DNA of 64,000 nucleotides from Gautieria morchelliformis (taxonomy: Eukaryota > Basidiomycota > Agaricomycetes > Gomphales > Gomphaceae). Each line of letters opens with the position of its first letter. The first letter of the stretch is position 1. The position numbers and the translations under genes were made by a program. Shown piece after piece: positions 54,050-64,000 of this stretch. The stretch covers positions 1 through 64,000 of the forward strand of contig WHVA01000285.1 of assembly GCA_015179125.1 (NCBI GenBank). The letters are read 5' to 3'. The notes beneath the pieces are model-generated. The model searched no databases. It was not told the DNA's origin and saw only the letters and a list, made by a program, of their open reading frames with translations.

Positions 54050-57000
54050 GAACTACTGATGAGACCAAATTTTCTTGCGAGAAAGTGGTGCTGGCCGTGC
54101 GCCAGGGGTTTTGTCAAGAGATCGGCAATGTTTTCAGTCGATGATATGGGTAATATGTTGATGACCTGCTTGTTTATTAGTTCTCGCGTGTATGGTATCG
54201 GATGTCGATGTGCTTGGTCCGTTTATGAAAGACATTGTTGGCTGCAATGTCTTTGCACCAGACGAATCGCAAAAATCTCGAGTGGAAGGTCAGCAGTGAA
54301 GTTGAGTTGGTTTAGGAGGGAAAGGGTCCATTGTGCGTGTTTTGTGCACTCACAGAGCGCCATATACTCAGCCTCAGTGGTTGACAGTGCAACAGTTCGT
54401 TGCTTCTGTGTGGCCCATGCAACAGCGCCTCCAGCGAGTATGAACGTGTAGCCGGTGGTCGAGCGGCGGTTGTCGATGTCTGAGGCCCAGTAGGAATCGC
54501 TGTACTCAACCAATTCGGTGGAGTCGTTCATCCGTAAGTCAGCGTGACGTTTCGTGTAGCAGACAGATAACGGAGTATGTGCTGTGCAGCGAAAAGGTGG
54601 TCTTGGGTGGGTTTGGAGCCGAATTGAGAGAGCTGATTAATGGCAAAGCATATGTCGGGTCGAGAACCTAACATCGCGTACATAAGTGATCCGATGATTG
54701 TTGGTAATTGGAGGTGAGGGATGCGTCTGAGTCTTTTTCGGCGTTTGCGACGAGTAGCGTCCTTTGGCAAATGGGGTGTAATTTGGTTGGCAACTGAACA
54801 TATTGAAGTGCGTCAGCATGCGTTCGATATAGTGAGATTGGCTGATGCTGAGTGTTTTCTTTGAACGGTGCCAGTAATGTGCAGACCGAGGAACTGTCTG
54901 ATCTCCCCTAGATCAGTCACTTTGTAGCGCATGGCCATTGTGAGTTTGAGATCCTGGATTGCACCTAGGATGCCGAGAAGAGCGATGTCGTCGACGTAGA
55001 CCAGCGCTATAAGCGGGTCTCCCCCGTCATGACGTTTGATGAATATCGAAGCATCGCCTGAAATCAGTTTTTTGAAAGCCGAGTCCCTCCAGTGTGTCGT
55101 TCAGGTGGACGTGCCATTGCCGACCTGCCTGCTTTAAGCCATAGATAGCCTTTTTGAGGCGACACACCTTCCCTTCCATGCCTTGGATCGCGAAACCTTT
55201 CGGTTGATCCATATAAATTTCCTCATCCAAGTCTCCGTTGAGGTATGCCGATTTGATATCGACGTGGTGGATGTCCCAATCCAGCCGGGCTGCGAGCGCG
55301 AGCAGCAACCTCAAGGAGTCGAGCCTTGCAACGGGTGCGAAAGTTTCGTCATAATCGATGCCAGCGGTTTGTGAAAAACCCTTGGCGACGAGACGAGCGC
55401 GATAACGGGTGACGTGGCCAGTAGTATCACACTTTGTAAGATATACCCACTTGCATTTAATTGCCTTGCAATCTCTCGGGAGGTCGCACAACTCCCAAGT
55501 GCCGTTTTCTAGAAGGCTACTTATCTCCTCTTGCATGGCAGGGTGCAATTTGTCCGCATCCAGGCATGAGATTGCATACTCGTATGTCGTTGGATCGCAG
55601 CAGGTGTCATTTGTGCTGAAGCCAGGTATGAGACTATCGAGTCGTCCCATACTGCTGATGCCAACGGTGCATCGCGTAGGGTGGGTCGACTCGTCCTGTG
55701 ACTGTGGTACGCGTCTGGGCTGGCATTGTCGGGTTGGGGCACTACAACGTGTTGTTGTATACGATGAGACCGGCGGATCGGTGGTTCTGGAGGTGTGGAC
55801 GCTGAGGGTGTTTGATCAGGCAGTGCCTCTGGTTCGCTTTCTGGCAGAGCGCTCGCTGATTCGGGGTGTTGGGTGGTGGCAACGCTGGCAGGGCCGTTGG
55901 AGGCTGACCAGGCATACCAGGTGGGCTGGTGGCAATGGGTGCTCGTCCTCATCGTCGCTCTCTGGTAGAGCTAGACCGATATCTGTAGACGGCGGCGATG
56001 TTTGTGAAGGGGTGGAGCGGGCATAGGAGGATTGAGTGGGGGTTTGGGGTAGGTCGAAGAGGGAAACTGTTTCTTCGAATACGACGTCAGTAGATATGAC
56101 CATCCATTTGGACAATGGGTTCCACAATTTATACCCCTTAGTGGAAGTGTCATACCCTACGAACATGAGCTTCTGAGAGGTAGGATTGTATTTTGTTCGA
56201 TTTGTCGTTATGTGGGCATAGGCGAGGCATCCAAAGATGCGGAGGTAAGAGAGGTCGGGTTTTCGTCCTGTTAAAAGTTGTATGGGGAGATGTTTGAGGT
56301 AACGAGATGGGGCTCGATTTCGAACGTGTACTGCAGTGCCTACTGCAAACTCCCAAAAGCCATGTGATATCCCAGTGCCGTACAACATCGCTCGGGCCGC
56401 CTCCGCAATAGTTCGGTTTGCTCGTTCAGCAACACCGTTCTGCTGAGGGGTGTTTGGCGCAGTGAGGTTGTGATGTATTCCTTGCTTCTCCAGGTACTGA
56501 GTGAATTCCTGCGATAGGAACTCCACCCCATGATCAGTGCATATAGCTTTGAGCGATCCATCGTAATAATTCTTGACCAACGCATGGAAATTTTTGAACT
56601 GTGCAAAAGTGTCACTTTTTGCTGTCAAGAAATAATCCATTTGTGGCGCGTGTAGTCGTCAACTAACACGAAGTGGTAGTAATGGCCTTGGATCGAGCGG
56701 TGTTCATGGGGCCTGCTAGGTCCATGTGGACAAGGGCAAAGGGTTCAGTGCAGCGATGAGACGAGGAACAAACTTTCGTCGGGTTGACTTCCCCAGTAGA
56801 CAGCCTTCGCATGTAGCTAATGCGCATCTCGTGTCTGACTCGATCTTGCGTCAATGTGTCGCAAGGATGACCAAGAGAGGTGTCCAAGCCGTGCATGGAG
56901 GATGTCGAGTGGGGTGGCGTGGACCTGCAACACAGACGGAGCGTTGGCTTGTAGTGAGAGCCAGTAATGCTGTCCAAGGACCCGTCCTTCTGCAAAAACA

Positions 57001-57686
57001 GTCCCGTTCTTTGATATTTCAGCTCTAGAGCCTGAAAAGGTTGTCAAAAACCCTTTTGAGTCGATCTTTAGTATGCTGAAGAATCTTCCTCCAATTTTCG
57101 GTGCGTGCAGCACGTCATAGAGGGTAATATTCTTTTCCTGGCCATTGACTGTTGTTGATCCGGTGACAGTGCCTAAACAGATGTATGAAACAAAGGTTGT
57201 CTTATCGGCGAAGTAAGCACGCCTCGGTGCGGGAAGTGAACGGTATTCTGAGAAATCAGAAATATCGTCTGTGATGTGGTCAGTTCAGCCTGAGTCCAGC
57301 ATCCACTTGCGTTCACATGCAATATAAAAGCGGGCGGTGTTGTTGGAGGTCACGGTGGTAGATACAGGTGCTTGTGAAGCGACTGAGTCAGGGTTGTCGG
57401 ATATAACAGCGCTCACTGAGGGGGCCGTTTCCTTTTCCTTTTTCTCCTTTTTCTTTCCCTTCCCTTTCCGCGCTTCAGACTGAGCTTCTTCGCGTGAGAG
57501 GCCATGAGCCTTGCACCTGCAGTCCTTCTCCCAATGTCCAGTACCAGTACAGTAATTGCACTTATCTTTTCCGATGTTTGACTTCGCACGGATGGCGTTC
57601 GCGTTCGGTTGTGAGCCCTGTCGAAGCTCCTCGGACAGGATGCGACTCCAAGTATTTGCCCAGTCAATTTTTGAAAAGTCGGTTAT
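54050..57686 (-). pseudogene. Copia pol (knuckle, protease, IN, RT, RNase H) with frameshifts
   Basis: In order on the minus strand: gag knuckle CNYCTGTGHWEKDCRCKAHG (57550), protease WMLDSG followed by a TGA and then DHI (57290), and the GAG-pre-integrase HARLGHLSWSSLR (56880). The integrase has MDLAGPMN (about 56720), CTDHGVEFLSQEF (56540) and NGVAERANRTI (56430). A chain of Ser/Pro linker frames (56000-55650) is followed by RT with KWVYLTKCD, YDETFAPVARLDSLR and VYVDDIALLG (about 55000), and RNase H with YSDSYWASDIDNRRSTTGY and TTEAEYMALCECTK (54350-54500). Frame changes lie near 56670, 55930, 55640 and 55070. Stops are at 57290 and near 54530. Confidence 0.88.
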
Positions 57687-58749
57687 TTTGGATTAAGATG
57701 TTAATTAGTGCCTTTCAACGAATAGAATCTATTGCTCAGTGACTGGAACCACTGTTTTCGCCCCTCTTCTGTGTGCTGACTGAGCCTTTCGAGGCGCGTC
57801 CAGCACTGATGAATGAGAGTCACGTGACTGTGTCGACAGAAGAACAGTGTCGATCCAAGGGATAACCAAGTCAAAGGCGTTCGCTTTTGAGATAGTATAG
57901 AGTAAACAGTGATAGTAGACCTCGACGAAGATTTGGAATAAACTATCAAGATCTGAGCTCTGTAGCTATCAAACAAGACTACAGTAATTTCAGGAGGCAG
58001 AATAATCGATTCTGGATGATTTCGTTCATACATTTGTACTAGCTATTTATACTATGTTGATAGTAACTACTAGTGTTCAAGATATTAGACAGATGGGTCG
58101 AAAAGCTGTTTGTAGCTAAGGGGTGACTAATTTATAGTCATAAAGTCATGGGGTGATGGGGATGGTGTCAGGATTGTCTGGGCTTTGGAATAGAGATCTG
58201 TACCTAGTATACAAAGCCCCTGTCCACATGATGTTAAGATAGTAATCAGTCAGACGTGTCATGGGGTTCAAATAGAAGAATGGAGCTGAGTTTACCCTGC
58301 CCAGCATATATGCTGGGCTTGGAGATGGGGCCGCTGTCTCTGTGCCCTTTCTGTGGGGCAGCTAATTGAGTATGTGTACTGCGGATGACATTCTCAGGTC
58401 GCTCCACAGCACCCTATATTCCTGCGCAGTCTATTGTCCTCTGCGGCATTTGGTGCCCGCACCCCTCGGTGCCTATGGCCTGGCACCTGTCGACCTCATG
58501 GCCGATGCCATCACTCGATAGGCGCGCCGTCCCTGATCGACCGCACGTGGTCGACGCTCGAACTTCTGTACATTACCCGATCTATGGGTAATATAGCATG
58601 TCGTAAATTCGTGTGATCGTCGTCTGCGCCGACGTCTATCATAAATGTCATTTCTGTTTCTTTTTGATCTTTTTCTTTTCTTTTCTTTCTTTATTAGTTT
58701 CTTTTATATATAAATGATTTGAAATGGGATAGTTGCATTTATCACAACA
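57687..58749 (-). mobile_element. 1,063-bp insertion in Copia gag, solo-LTR-like
   Basis: Flanked by GGTTAT on both sides (57681-57686 and 58750-58755; 5 or 6 bp). On the minus strand it begins TGTTGTGATAAATGC, has TATATATAAAAG within the first 50 bp and ends AATCCAAAA. It has no coding domain. Gag sequence is interrupted by it and reads on beyond (ILATITDFSKIDWANTW across the joint). The TGTTG start and early TATA box suggest a solo LTR of an unrelated Copia-like family, but the end lacks CA. Confidence 0.6.
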
Positions 58750-59281
58750 GGTTATAGTGGCAAGGATCGTCTGCTGCACGATTTCGTAGGGCCTGGAGCA
58801 CATTGAGCGTGTGAAGTGGGTCGCTGATAGCTAAGCACGCTGCAACGATGCGGTTCTTCAGCTCAGACATCTCGTTGATCTGCTGAGTGAGTTGGGTGCC
58901 ATGTGAGAAAGTCATGGTGGTGTATCTGCGATAGTCGACCCAGAGATTTAGGCCGGTCCTCGTTCCGTAAGTCGTCTTGAGATTACCCCAATTCTCTTCT
59001 AGGGTTTTCATCATGTCAAGAGACTGGTGAACGGAGGGATTTACTGAGATGAGTAGGAGGGAGAGGCCTTGTCGGGAGCGTTTCTCCCAGTCGTCGAATC
59101 GTCTGCGCTCATCGTCAGTCGGCGGGGTGCTCAACAAGGGAGGTGATTCGGTTCCTTCAGCAATGCGTAACGCGTCAATGAACATGAGCGCAGCTTTCAG
59201 TGAGAAGGCCCAGCTGTCCCAGTTTGTCCCATCAAACTTCTCGATGGTGGACAATAGCTTCAAGGTCGTCATGTCGGCCAT
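58750..59281 (-). pseudogene. Copia gag, N-terminal part
   Basis: Starts at 59281 (MADMTTLKLLSTIEKFDGTN). It contains the gag UBN2-type pattern FDGTNWDSWAFSLKAALMF, LEENWGNLKTTYGTRTG and INEMSELKNRIVAACLAISD. Near 58795 the frame changes: the expected continuation PYEIVQQTILATITDF is in another frame. The 1.06-kb insertion follows. It would package Copia RNA. Confidence 0.85.
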
Positions 59282-59399
59282 GGTTGGGTGTGGAAACGAC
59301 AGGTATGGGGGATACGATACGTAGTCGACAGTTTTGTCGGAATAGCCAGAGTCTATTGGTTAAGAGCTGTGAGGTACGTGGGATATAGCTCAGAGCGCG

Positions 59400-59411
59400 G
59401 GGCCCATAACC
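59400..59411 (-). promoter_or_regulatory. Copia primer binding site, initiator tRNA-Met anticodon arm
   Basis: Minus strand GGTTATGGGCCC, directly after the LTR. Its complement GGGCCCATAACC is the anticodon stem-loop of eukaryotic initiator tRNA-Met (CAU anticodon inside). Priming from a tRNA cut in the anticodon loop is known for Drosophila copia and yeast Ty5. Confidence 0.85.
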
Positions 59412-59699
59412 TATTGTAGCAGAGGTCTAGTACGGGAACCCTGGCTAGACGACTTCAGCAGGAGCTAATGGTATTAGTGAGAAAGGAACAAATACCTAGA
59501 TGACTTCAGCAGGAGCTGAGAGGTCGTCGTACAAGCGTAGGCTACTTATACTACAGAGCCCGTTGTGTTATGACGATAAGAAACGGAATGAAGGGATGAG
59601 AGACATGGAGGGAGTAAGCAACATATGATGGTTGACACATGGAAACAAGACGACACGTAGTGGATTGGGAATCGGTCAAGTATCACCGGATTCACAACA
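59412..59699 (-). repeat. Copia 5' LTR, 288 bp
   Basis: Same as the 3' LTR but about 51 bp longer. Extra sequence at 59465-59520 partly repeats GATGACTTCAGCAGGAGCT, i.e. an internal duplication that arose after insertion or came from a variant template. Confidence 0.88.
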
Positions 59700-59951
59700 G
59701 ACTCGTCCGTCTGGAAGACGTACGACCCGGAAAGGGCACAGCGGCTGGCAGAGCAGCCAAAGAAAAAGCGCAAGAAATTGCGCGGCTCCCCCAACACCGT
59801 CAATGGGCTAGCCATTGCGAGGGAAAGCGCGATTAGCGCTTACCTAGCGGTGTCATCATCGCACACTGTCAACGACCCCGCCCTTCAACGGCGGGTAGCA
59901 CAGATCGAGGCCCAGTACATCGGGCCTGGCGTGGCCCTGCCTAGTGGCTGA

Positions 59952-60603
59952 TCCTGTGCCTGGTCCATCAGCTGAAGCTTCAGCCCCTCCTCACTCCCCT
60001 CCAAAGAATTTTACATCATGCTTTCAGCGGAAGGCCAAGGCAGCGATCCATGAACTCGATGAATTCTTCAAGCTTCCTCAAGAGGATTTCGAGGCTTGCA
60101 ATCCAATCCATTGGTGGATGGGTTGCCGTGCTCAATTGCCCAACTTGTTTTTGCTTGCTCGGGACATTCTCTGTATCCCCGGTTGCATACTATGCTGTTA
60201 TTGGAGTTTTTAGGGCTGACATTGTGACTATCCTGGGATCTGCCGTCGCCGTTGAGCGAGTTTTCTCAGGAGGTCATGACACAATCTCATTGCGACGTGC
60301 AAGGCTTCAGCCTGAAACCATCAAAGTTATAATGCTCAGCAAAAAAAAGCTTCATCTTGAACGCGCTCAGTGCAGAGCTGCAGTACGTCGTTAACATACC
60401 ATGATTAGATCTTGTATCTACATTTACAATGCTATAATACAACCGTCAACCATAATACGGATGGTACGGTACGGTACGGTACCTGTACCATACCGTCGGA
60501 GGGAGGAGGTCTCGATCATACGGACGGCATACGGTCTGCCGTATCCATCAACTCGCCGTACATTATACGGCCGTGGCCGTAATACGGACGGTGTGCATCC
60601 TTA
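59952..60603 (+). pseudogene. hAT transposon 3' end with transposase dimerisation domain
   Basis: The plus strand encodes the hAT C-terminal dimerisation region: NPIHWWMGCRAQLPNLFLLA (60105-60165), an intron-like gap, then AVAVERVFSGGHDTISLRRARL (60243-60310) and VIMLSKKKLHL, stop near 60392. After it comes a subterminal array of TACGG/CCGTA motifs (60455-60600). The end GGTGTGCATCCTTA is a hAT-like terminus (TAAGGATGCAC in reverse). The 5' part of the transposon is missing: the sequence joins the accessory ORF at about 59951. The 8 bp after the end are CTCCGGGG; no partner is visible. Confidence 0.75.
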
Positions 60604-61179
60604 CTCCGGGGGCACCTCCGCGTCATCGGTGGTGATTGGGTGAGGCTGGTCAGCCTCACCACTAGCGGCGGTATCCGCTTGGGTGATGAGGCCAGTGTCC
60701 TCGCGGAGCATGGCCTCAACGGCCGGGTCCTCAGTCTGAGGAGGGGGCCGGAAGTGCGCCAGCTCTTGGTCGAGCTGAGTGTGAGTGAGGGGTCGCTGCA
60801 CCGTGGCCCTCACATGGCTGGTCTCGATGATCTTTTGTTGGCCCTCGCGGGCGGCGGCACTGAATGCCGTGCCGGTGATGCTGCATTGAACATAATGTTC
60901 GATGCATGCCACTCGCTCGCGAGTGACCCCTGCGTAGCAGGCCAACCATCTCGTGATCTCGGCGAGGGGGATGTTGGGGCCGGCTCAGCCCTCCACAGGG
61001 AATGGGCCCATGATTGAGAGCCGCAGGGTGGTGCTCTGAGGCGTCAGCACTTCCCTGGCGTCGACGAGGTTCGACCATTGGTCTGTCGAGCCGAACAGGT
61101 CGAGTAGCCTCGCCCTGAGTGGTGATGCGACCCCTTTGACCTGGGGCGCAAGGGCCTTCAACCACATCCAGACGTCTGA
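60604..61179 (-). pseudogene. Unknown ORF remnant
   Basis: The minus-strand frame is open from the LTR A boundary: WMWLKALAPQVKGVASPLRA, then RLSIMGPFPVEG, a TGA near 61010, AGPNIPLAEITRWLACYAGV, ending ITTDDAEVPPE where the hAT end supplies a stop. The segment with a helical Trp-rich part and an acidic tail could be a gag or the accessory ORF of another element. I do not recognise it. Confidence 0.4.
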
Positions 61180-61669
61180 TGTCAGGGGACACCCTGTTTT
61201 CCATTTCCAGTTCCGACACCACACCCAGTTCCGACTCCATTTCCGACTCCGCTTCCAGTTCCAATTCCATCTCCACCTCCGCTTTCGGAAATGATTCCGC
61301 TTCTGGGAGAACTTCCACCAGTTCTGTTCGCCTCGCCAGTTCCACTCCAATTTCCGACTTCCACTCTCGGAACAGTGTCGGAAATCAAGCGACTCGCGTA
61401 ATAGGTGGCATCAAGGGTCGATCAAGGGTCAGGGTGGTCAGGGAGATGCAGGGTTGATGGCGGGTGCCAAGTGTTGTCCCTGGCTGCACAACGTAGTATA
61501 ATACGGGCTCGCTGACATTGGGGGTCCTTAGACTTTTCTCTTTGGATTTCCCCTTGTCAGGTGAGAATCCCCTCTCTTGTATACTCCGTTCATTTATACA
61601 TACTTTGGATTTCCCCTTGTCAGTTGTGTGGTAGTGTGATCTCCACAACCAGCCAGGGTTGCCCTTACA
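61180..61669 (+). repeat. LTR of family A, plus orientation
   Basis: 490 bp, TGTCAGGGG...GCCCTTACA, with TATAATA at 61497 and AGACTTTTCT at 61530-61539. Flanks are TCTGA on the left and ATAAC on the right, so no target duplication: one side has been replaced by recombination or deletion. The right side interrupts the Gypsy G integrase. Confidence 0.9.
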
Positions 61670-64000
61670 ATAACCAGAAGTGAAGTGGAGCTTCATGTCG
61701 AGAGCCTTGCCGAGTGTGTGGAAAAAGGATGACACAAATTCTGATCCACGGTTGGAAGTGACATGGGAGGGGATTCTGTGCTTGGAAAAGACGTGGAGCA
61801 TGAAGAGCTGTGCGAGCTGGGCAGAAGTGATGGTGTCGTAAGTCGGAATAAAGATCGACTGCTTTGTGAGACGGTCAACAATAACTAGAATGGTATCATA
61901 GCCAGATGACTTAGGAAGTTTCTCAATGAAGTCCATGGATATCGAATTCCAGGGTTGTTCCGGGATCGGAAGTTGCTTCAGGAGGCCGTAGGGTTTGTGA
62001 CGTTGAGGCTTGGTGCGCATACAGGTGATGCATGACTTGCAGTAGTCTTGGACCATCGTGCGGAGAAGAGGCCAAGTGTAGGTACGTCGGATTATGTCAA
62101 GGGTCTTGTTTTGGCCTTGGTGTCCTGAGAGCGGATGATCGTGGCTTTGCTGGAGTATGCAAAGTCATAGATCGTTGGTGTCCGGAATGTAGATCTGGGA
62201 CTTGTAGCGGAGAAAACCGTCGGAATTGAGGGACCATCCAGGACTGGTTGGGTTATTGAGGTGGGTTGCAGAGATGGGGTCGGAACGAAGTGCGGAACGG
62301 ATGTCGGAATGGAGAGACTCGGTGTCCATAATGATTGAGGCGTGGAGTAGTGGAAATTGCAATGCTGTGGCACGCATGGACGATTCCAGCTGCTCAGTTG
62401 AGAATACTGGGTGGAAATTGTGTGGATTAACGCTGGCATAGTCGCTACTTCCCTCTTTTGGGTAGACGTCCCAACGTCTAGTGAGCACGTCGGGTTTTGC
62501 TCCGGGCTTTCCGGGGCGGAAGCAGATCACCATGTTGAACTGTGAGAGATATTCAGACCAGCGGACTTGACGGCAAGTCAAAATCTTAGTAGTCGCGAAA
62601 TACTCAAGGTTTTTATGATCCGTAACAACGTCAATCGGATAAGTTGGACCTTCAAGGTAGTGTCTCCAAATTTTGAAGGCTTCGAAAATCGCAAGTAGTT
62701 CCTTATCGTGGACGTCATAGTTGAGTTCCAGGGCGGAAAAGGTGTGGGAATGAAAAGCGATTGGGTGAATTTCTCTGTCGTCGGGGGAAATGATTGAAAG
62801 ATGGCGGCTAGCGCGTAGTTGGAGGCGTCGGTTTCAAGTACAAGTTGGGCATCAGGAATCCAGAGACCGAGTATAGGAGCCGTAGTGCAGGCCGCTTTGA
62901 GGGCTTCAAATGCGGAACGGCATTCCGGAGTGAAATTCCCTGGGGCACCCTTCCTGGTGGGACACGTGAGCAGAACAGTAATGTCGGAAAAGTTATAAAT
63001 GAAACGCCGGTAAAAGTTGGCGAAGCCAAGGAAAGACTGCACATCCTTAACACGTCGGGGTTCCGGCCATTCTTGAACTGCCTTGACTTTGTCCTCTGCC
63101 ATGGTAAGACCTGTTGGAGAGAGGATGTAGCCGAGGCATTCGACCATGTCACGATGCCATTCGCATTTATCTGCTTTTGCATATAGGTGGTGTTTGCAGA
63201 GACGGTGGAGTACTTCGTGGACATGTTCCCGATGTTTTTCCGGTGAGTCAGAATAGATAAGGATGTCGTCAATGTAGACTAGAACGCATATGTCAAGGAG
63301 GTCGGAAAATACATCGTTCATAAAGCACTGAAAAGCGGTGGGAGCATTGGTTAGACCAAAAGGCATGACAACCCACTCAAAAGCACCGTAACGAGTGCGG
63401 AAGGTGGTTTTCCACTCGTCACCTTCGCGGATGCGGACAAGGTGATAAGCATGCCAGAGGTCAATTTTGGTGTAGGTCTTCACCCTGTGGGGAGTGTCGA
63501 GGAGGTCAGAAATGCGCGGAAGCGGATATTTGTCCTTCTTAGTGAGGGCATTAAGTCCGCGGAAGTCAACGCAGAGGCGGAGAGATCCATCCTTCTTCTT
63601 GACGAAAAGGACCGGGGCGCCGTGCGGAGACAGCGAAGGGTGGATGAAGCCCATGCTGAGATGTTCATCGACGAACTCGTGGAGAGTCTGGAGTTCACTT
63701 TGCGAGAGGGAGTAGATCGGTCCAAGGGACGGAGATGCTCCTTCTTCCAAATCTTTCTTCAAATCGTAAGGTCGATGTTCAGCATCTATCTTCAAATCAT
63801 AAGGTGGATGTTCAGTGGGTTTATCGGCTTTGGCCTTATTGAACACGTCCGGGAAGTCACGATATTCCTCCGGAACTGAGCTCATATTGACCGGAGCAGA
63901 AGTCGAGGCGGAACGAGCCTTGACCGAAGCCGAATCGGAGAGGTGAAGCTGCAAAACAGTCGTATCTTCTTGCCGTTGCAATACGCAGAAAGCGGTGGCC
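61670..64000 (-). pseudogene. Gypsy G pol (RT-RNase H-IN), partial
   Basis: On the minus strand, from the window end: linker, RT with VLFVKKKDGSLRLCVDFRGL (63580) and VLVYIDDILIYSD (63270), RNase H with LVLETDASNYALAAIF (62830), frame change near 62790, then [17 protein letters not shown]. Integrase follows with CKSCITCMRTKPQRHK (62010), SMDFIEKLPKSSGYD (61940) and the second aspartate region TSNRGSEFVSSFF (N replaces D; 61740). It is cut at 61670 by LTR A before the catalytic glutamate. A tandem duplication encodes PPYDLKIDAEH/RPYDLKKDLE at about 63760-63805. Protease and gag lie outside the window. No chromodomain is preserved. Confidence 0.9.

Larger units (their letters stand above)
53801..59699 (-). 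mobile_element. Ty1/Copia element, full length, broken
   Basis: LTRs 53801-54037 and 59412-59699, in minus orientation starting TGTTGTGAATCC and ending CTACAATA. GACTC duplication at 53796-53800 and 59700-59704. The primer site abuts the 5' LTR, confirming the boundary. Gag, integrase, RT and RNase H follow in Copia order. A 1.06-kb insertion and several frame changes inactivate it. It inserted in the accessory ORF of Gypsy D. Confidence 0.93.
46893..59951 (+). pseudogene. Accessory ORF downstream of Gypsy D, split into three parts
   Basis: Parts: 46893-47339, 53575-53800, 59705-59951. With the two elements and one copy of each target duplication removed, the reading frame is continuous across both joints. 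The product would start MMPPKDGMDVDP and have a tryptophan-rich part (EHWMIVGWEDALAIVYPDD). A long coiled coil follows (LKKEVKELERVVEDRDDAL, KIKELEQQLSAAQL), then a Ser/Thr/Pro linker, a basic KKKRKK nuclear-signal-like motif and the end YIGPGVALPSG. A 1-bp frame change near 47190 adds damage. About 300 residues. It lies 150 bp past the chromodomain of Gypsy D on the same strand, so it may be a third ORF of that element. I recognise no family. Confidence 0.6.

Overview
The window comes from a filamentous basidiomycete, very probably a mushroom-forming agaricomycete. Evidence: introns of 43-60 nt, a FunK1-type protein kinase, a seven-helix membrane protein of the basidiomycete DUF6533 kind, and a dense load of Ty3/Gypsy, Ty1/Copia, hAT and other DNA transposons. 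No tRNA, rRNA or CRISPR was recognised.

Layout. (1) 1-15.7 kb is a nested repeat pile. A Gypsy LTR (family C) is split by a 9,842-bp element (345-10,186) with long inverted arms, CACTG termini and a TTG duplication. That element holds a broken DDE transposase (hit by a solo LTR of family A), a FunK1 kinase and an unknown gene. Gag of the Gypsy C element follows; it is interrupted by a family-F LTR that carries an 822-bp hAT-type element, and then by an inversion. (2) 17.4-26.7 kb is an island of five conserved genes on alternating strands: RINT1/TIP20 (-), HIS7 (+), PAL1-like (-), a cytochrome b5 / sphingolipid delta-8 desaturase (+) and ribosomal protein eL13 (-). Two head-to-head pairs are separated by only 60 and 67 bp. 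(3) 27.8-33.7 kb is a complete but decayed chromovirus B with 5-bp duplications. (4) 33.7-39.7 kb is a degraded, rearranged Gypsy E with a 1.25-kb solo LTR F inserted and a pogo-like transposase fragment beside it. (5) 40-44 kb is mostly unique sequence with clusters of TGACTCA motifs and the membrane-protein gene. (6) 44.4-60 kb is a deleted Gypsy D whose downstream accessory ORF is split in three by a very recent chromovirus A (47,340-53,569) and a Copia element (53,801-59,699). (7) 60-64 kb holds a hAT 3' end, an unknown ORF remnant, an LTR A and a Gypsy G pol that runs off the window.

The strongest functional inference is that three different LTR families (A, B, C) each carry a primer binding site complementary to a 10-11 nt segment of their own LTR. 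The segment lies 33-34 nt downstream of a TATA box and the site starts exactly 2 nt after the LTR. The pairing covaries between A and B. This is the signature of Tf1-type self-priming. The Copia element instead has a site matching the anticodon arm of initiator tRNA-Met. The gene island looks like ordinary host genome. Nearly everything else is transposon sequence in various states of decay, placed in order by target-site duplications.
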